Below are positions 14,037 through 14,959 of a DNA stretch of 14,959 nucleotides, one piece after another. The first letter of the stretch is position 1. Each line of letters begins with the position of its first letter. The stretch comes from Actinobacteria bacterium RBG_16_64_13 (GTDB taxonomy: Bacteria > Actinomycetota > Thermoleophilia > RBG-16-64-13). Location of the stretch: assembly GCA_001768675.1 (NCBI GenBank), contig MELN01000039.1, positions 44,742 to 59,700 on the forward strand. The letters run 5' to 3'. A program made the position numbers and the translations under genes. Below the pieces are notes generated by a model that saw nothing but the letters and a program-made list of their open reading frames with translations, searched no databases and was not told the origin of the DNA.

Positions 14037-14873
14037 TCAGGGCTTCTGCGGCTCGGACATGATCCTGCTCCAGCGCCCCCCCACGGGCACGACGGACGCC
14101 GCCAGCTTCTGCACCACGTTCTCGCGCACATCGGCCGCCAGGGTCCAAGCATCGGCCTGGGTGGAGGCCCAGGCCATGAGCCGCGCGGAAACGCCCAGGT
14201 CGTCGGTGTCGATCACCTGCACCGACGGCTCCGGGTCGGCCAAGAACAGCGGATGTGCCAGCGCCTCCTTGAGGAGAAGAGCCCGGACCGCGTCCACGTC
14301 GGCGCCGTAGTCAAGCCGTAACACCACGAGCGCCGGCATCCTGGGGTCGACCAGCGTGTAGTTGCGGATGGCCTGGTCGGAGAGCAGCTTGTTGGGAATG
14401 ACCAGGCGCCGGTTGTCCCAGGTGCGGATATAGGTATAGAACAGGCCGATGGACTCCACGGCTCCGTACTCGTTCTCGATATTGACGTTGTCACCAAGTC
14501 GGATGGGTTGGGCGAAGGCGACGATGATACCGGACACCAGGTTGGCCATGGTGGTCTGGGCAGCGAAGCCCAGAGCTATGCCCACCACCCCCGCCGAGGC
14601 GAAGATGCCCACCGCCACGCGTTTGAGCGCCGAGACGTCCATGATCCAGAAGACCAGCCCGACCGCCACAAAGAACAGCACCACCGCCGAGAGGCGCTCG
14701 ATCATGCGAAAGCGAGTCTCGGCGCCCGGGTCGACCTCGGCCAGGTTGTTGCGCCGTGAGAAGCGGTTGATGGCCCAGCGGAGCAGCCAGTAGCTGAGCC
14801 AGGCGACCAGCAAGACCAGCACCGACACGCCGGCGTCGATGAAGTGCTTCTGATTGGCTTCCCAGAAACTCAT
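14037..14873 (-). CDS. MscS-family small-conductance mechanosensitive channel
   Basis: The 278-residue protein has three membrane segments (about 13-33, 60-82, 86-118). The third is the Gly/Ala-rich pore helix, with GIFASAGVVGIALGFAAQT. The MscS beta domain follows, with PIRLGDNV and the RTWDNRRLVIPNKLL segment, then an alpha/beta cytoplasmic vestibule domain. It is close to E. coli MscS in length (286) and should release solutes on osmotic downshift, as a heptamer in the cytoplasmic membrane. The ATG at 14871-14873 has only a weak GGACGG upstream. A possible upstream gene ends 12 nt before it, so it may be in an operon. Confidence 0.92.
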   Translation of the reverse strand: MSFWEANQKHFIDAGVSVLVLLVAWLSYWLLRWAINRFSRRNNLAEVDPGAETRFRMIERLSAVVLFFVAVGLVFWIMDVSALKRVAVGIFASAGVVGIALGFAAQTTMANLVSGIIVAFAQPIRLGDNVNIENEYGAVESIGLFYTYIRTWDNRRLVIPNKLLSDQAIRNYTLVDPRMPALVVLRLDYGADVDAVRALLLKEALAHPLFLADPEPSVQVIDTDDLGVSARLMAWASTQADAWTLAADVRENVVQKLAASVVPVGGRWSRIMSEPQKP

Positions 14874-14885
14874 GATCGCCGTCCA

Positions 14886-14959
14886 CTATAGCGCGCCCGC
14901 CTCGCGGGGCGTGAGCGGCGCACCGCCCGCGGCACCGGGCCCCTCTGCGGCCAGCGCCT
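14886..14959 (-). CDS. Possible C-terminal end of a gene upstream of the MscS gene (partial)
   Basis: From the right edge, one minus frame reads 23 residues of Ala/Gly-rich sequence ending LTPREAGAL and a TAG at 14886-14888, 12 nt before the MscS ATG. Spacing and composition look like a real gene end, but 23 residues are too few to identify it and another frame is also open. Confidence 0.3.
   Translation of the reverse strand, partial: ALAAEGPGAAGGAPLTPREAGAL

Overview
The window is high-GC bacterial DNA with tightly packed genes, several GTG or TTG starts and short convergent junctions. The gene content is an S-layer-homology (SLH) cell-wall hydrolase, a lipoprotein, archaeal-type short LeuC/LeuD, a hemerythrin with a DUF1858-like domain, and a GAF/SpoIIE-type phosphatase. 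This suggests a high-GC Gram-positive lineage, most likely an uncultured, microaerobic or anaerobic member of Actinobacteriota. That assignment is inference; there is no rRNA or marker gene here. I found no mobile element, CRISPR array, tRNA or rRNA.

Layout. Positions 1-1569 (minus) hold the N-terminal part of a cytoplasmic multi-PAS sensor cut by the left edge. Next is a universal stress protein (minus, 1756-2199) with its own terminator. Diverging from it is a membrane-anchored GAF/PP2C (SpoIIE, RsbU-like) phosphatase (2462-4138). It is preceded by a good promoter, a palindromic operator candidate and a 22-codon leader ORF that carries the only strong ribosome-binding site. Convergent to the phosphatase is the leucine operon leuC-leuD-leuB (minus, 7067 to 4203), with a promoter at 7154-7182.

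Diverging from leuC is a SanA/DUF218 envelope protein (7270-7956), followed by a small unrecognised lipoprotein (8206-8757). Facing these on the minus strand are a secreted SLH-glucosaminidase (9122-10369) and a downstream 119-aa protein that vaguely resembles an immunity protein. A HAD-family hydrolase (10506-11255) converges on an MFS transporter (11252-12616, minus).

The most interesting stretch is 12600-14028. A perfect CRP/FNR-like palindrome lies exactly 41.5 bp upstream of an inferred transcription start, in front of a translationally coupled pair: a DUF1858/hemerythrin protein and a cysteine-rich iron-sulfur-type protein. This looks like a redox- or nitric-oxide-responsive module, and the same palindrome covers the start codon of the divergent MFS gene. 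The window ends with an MscS-type channel (minus, 14037-14873) and what may be the tail of another minus-strand gene.

No intergenic gap exceeds 300 bases. The largest (7957-8205) holds a hairpin over the sanA stop and nothing else I can support.
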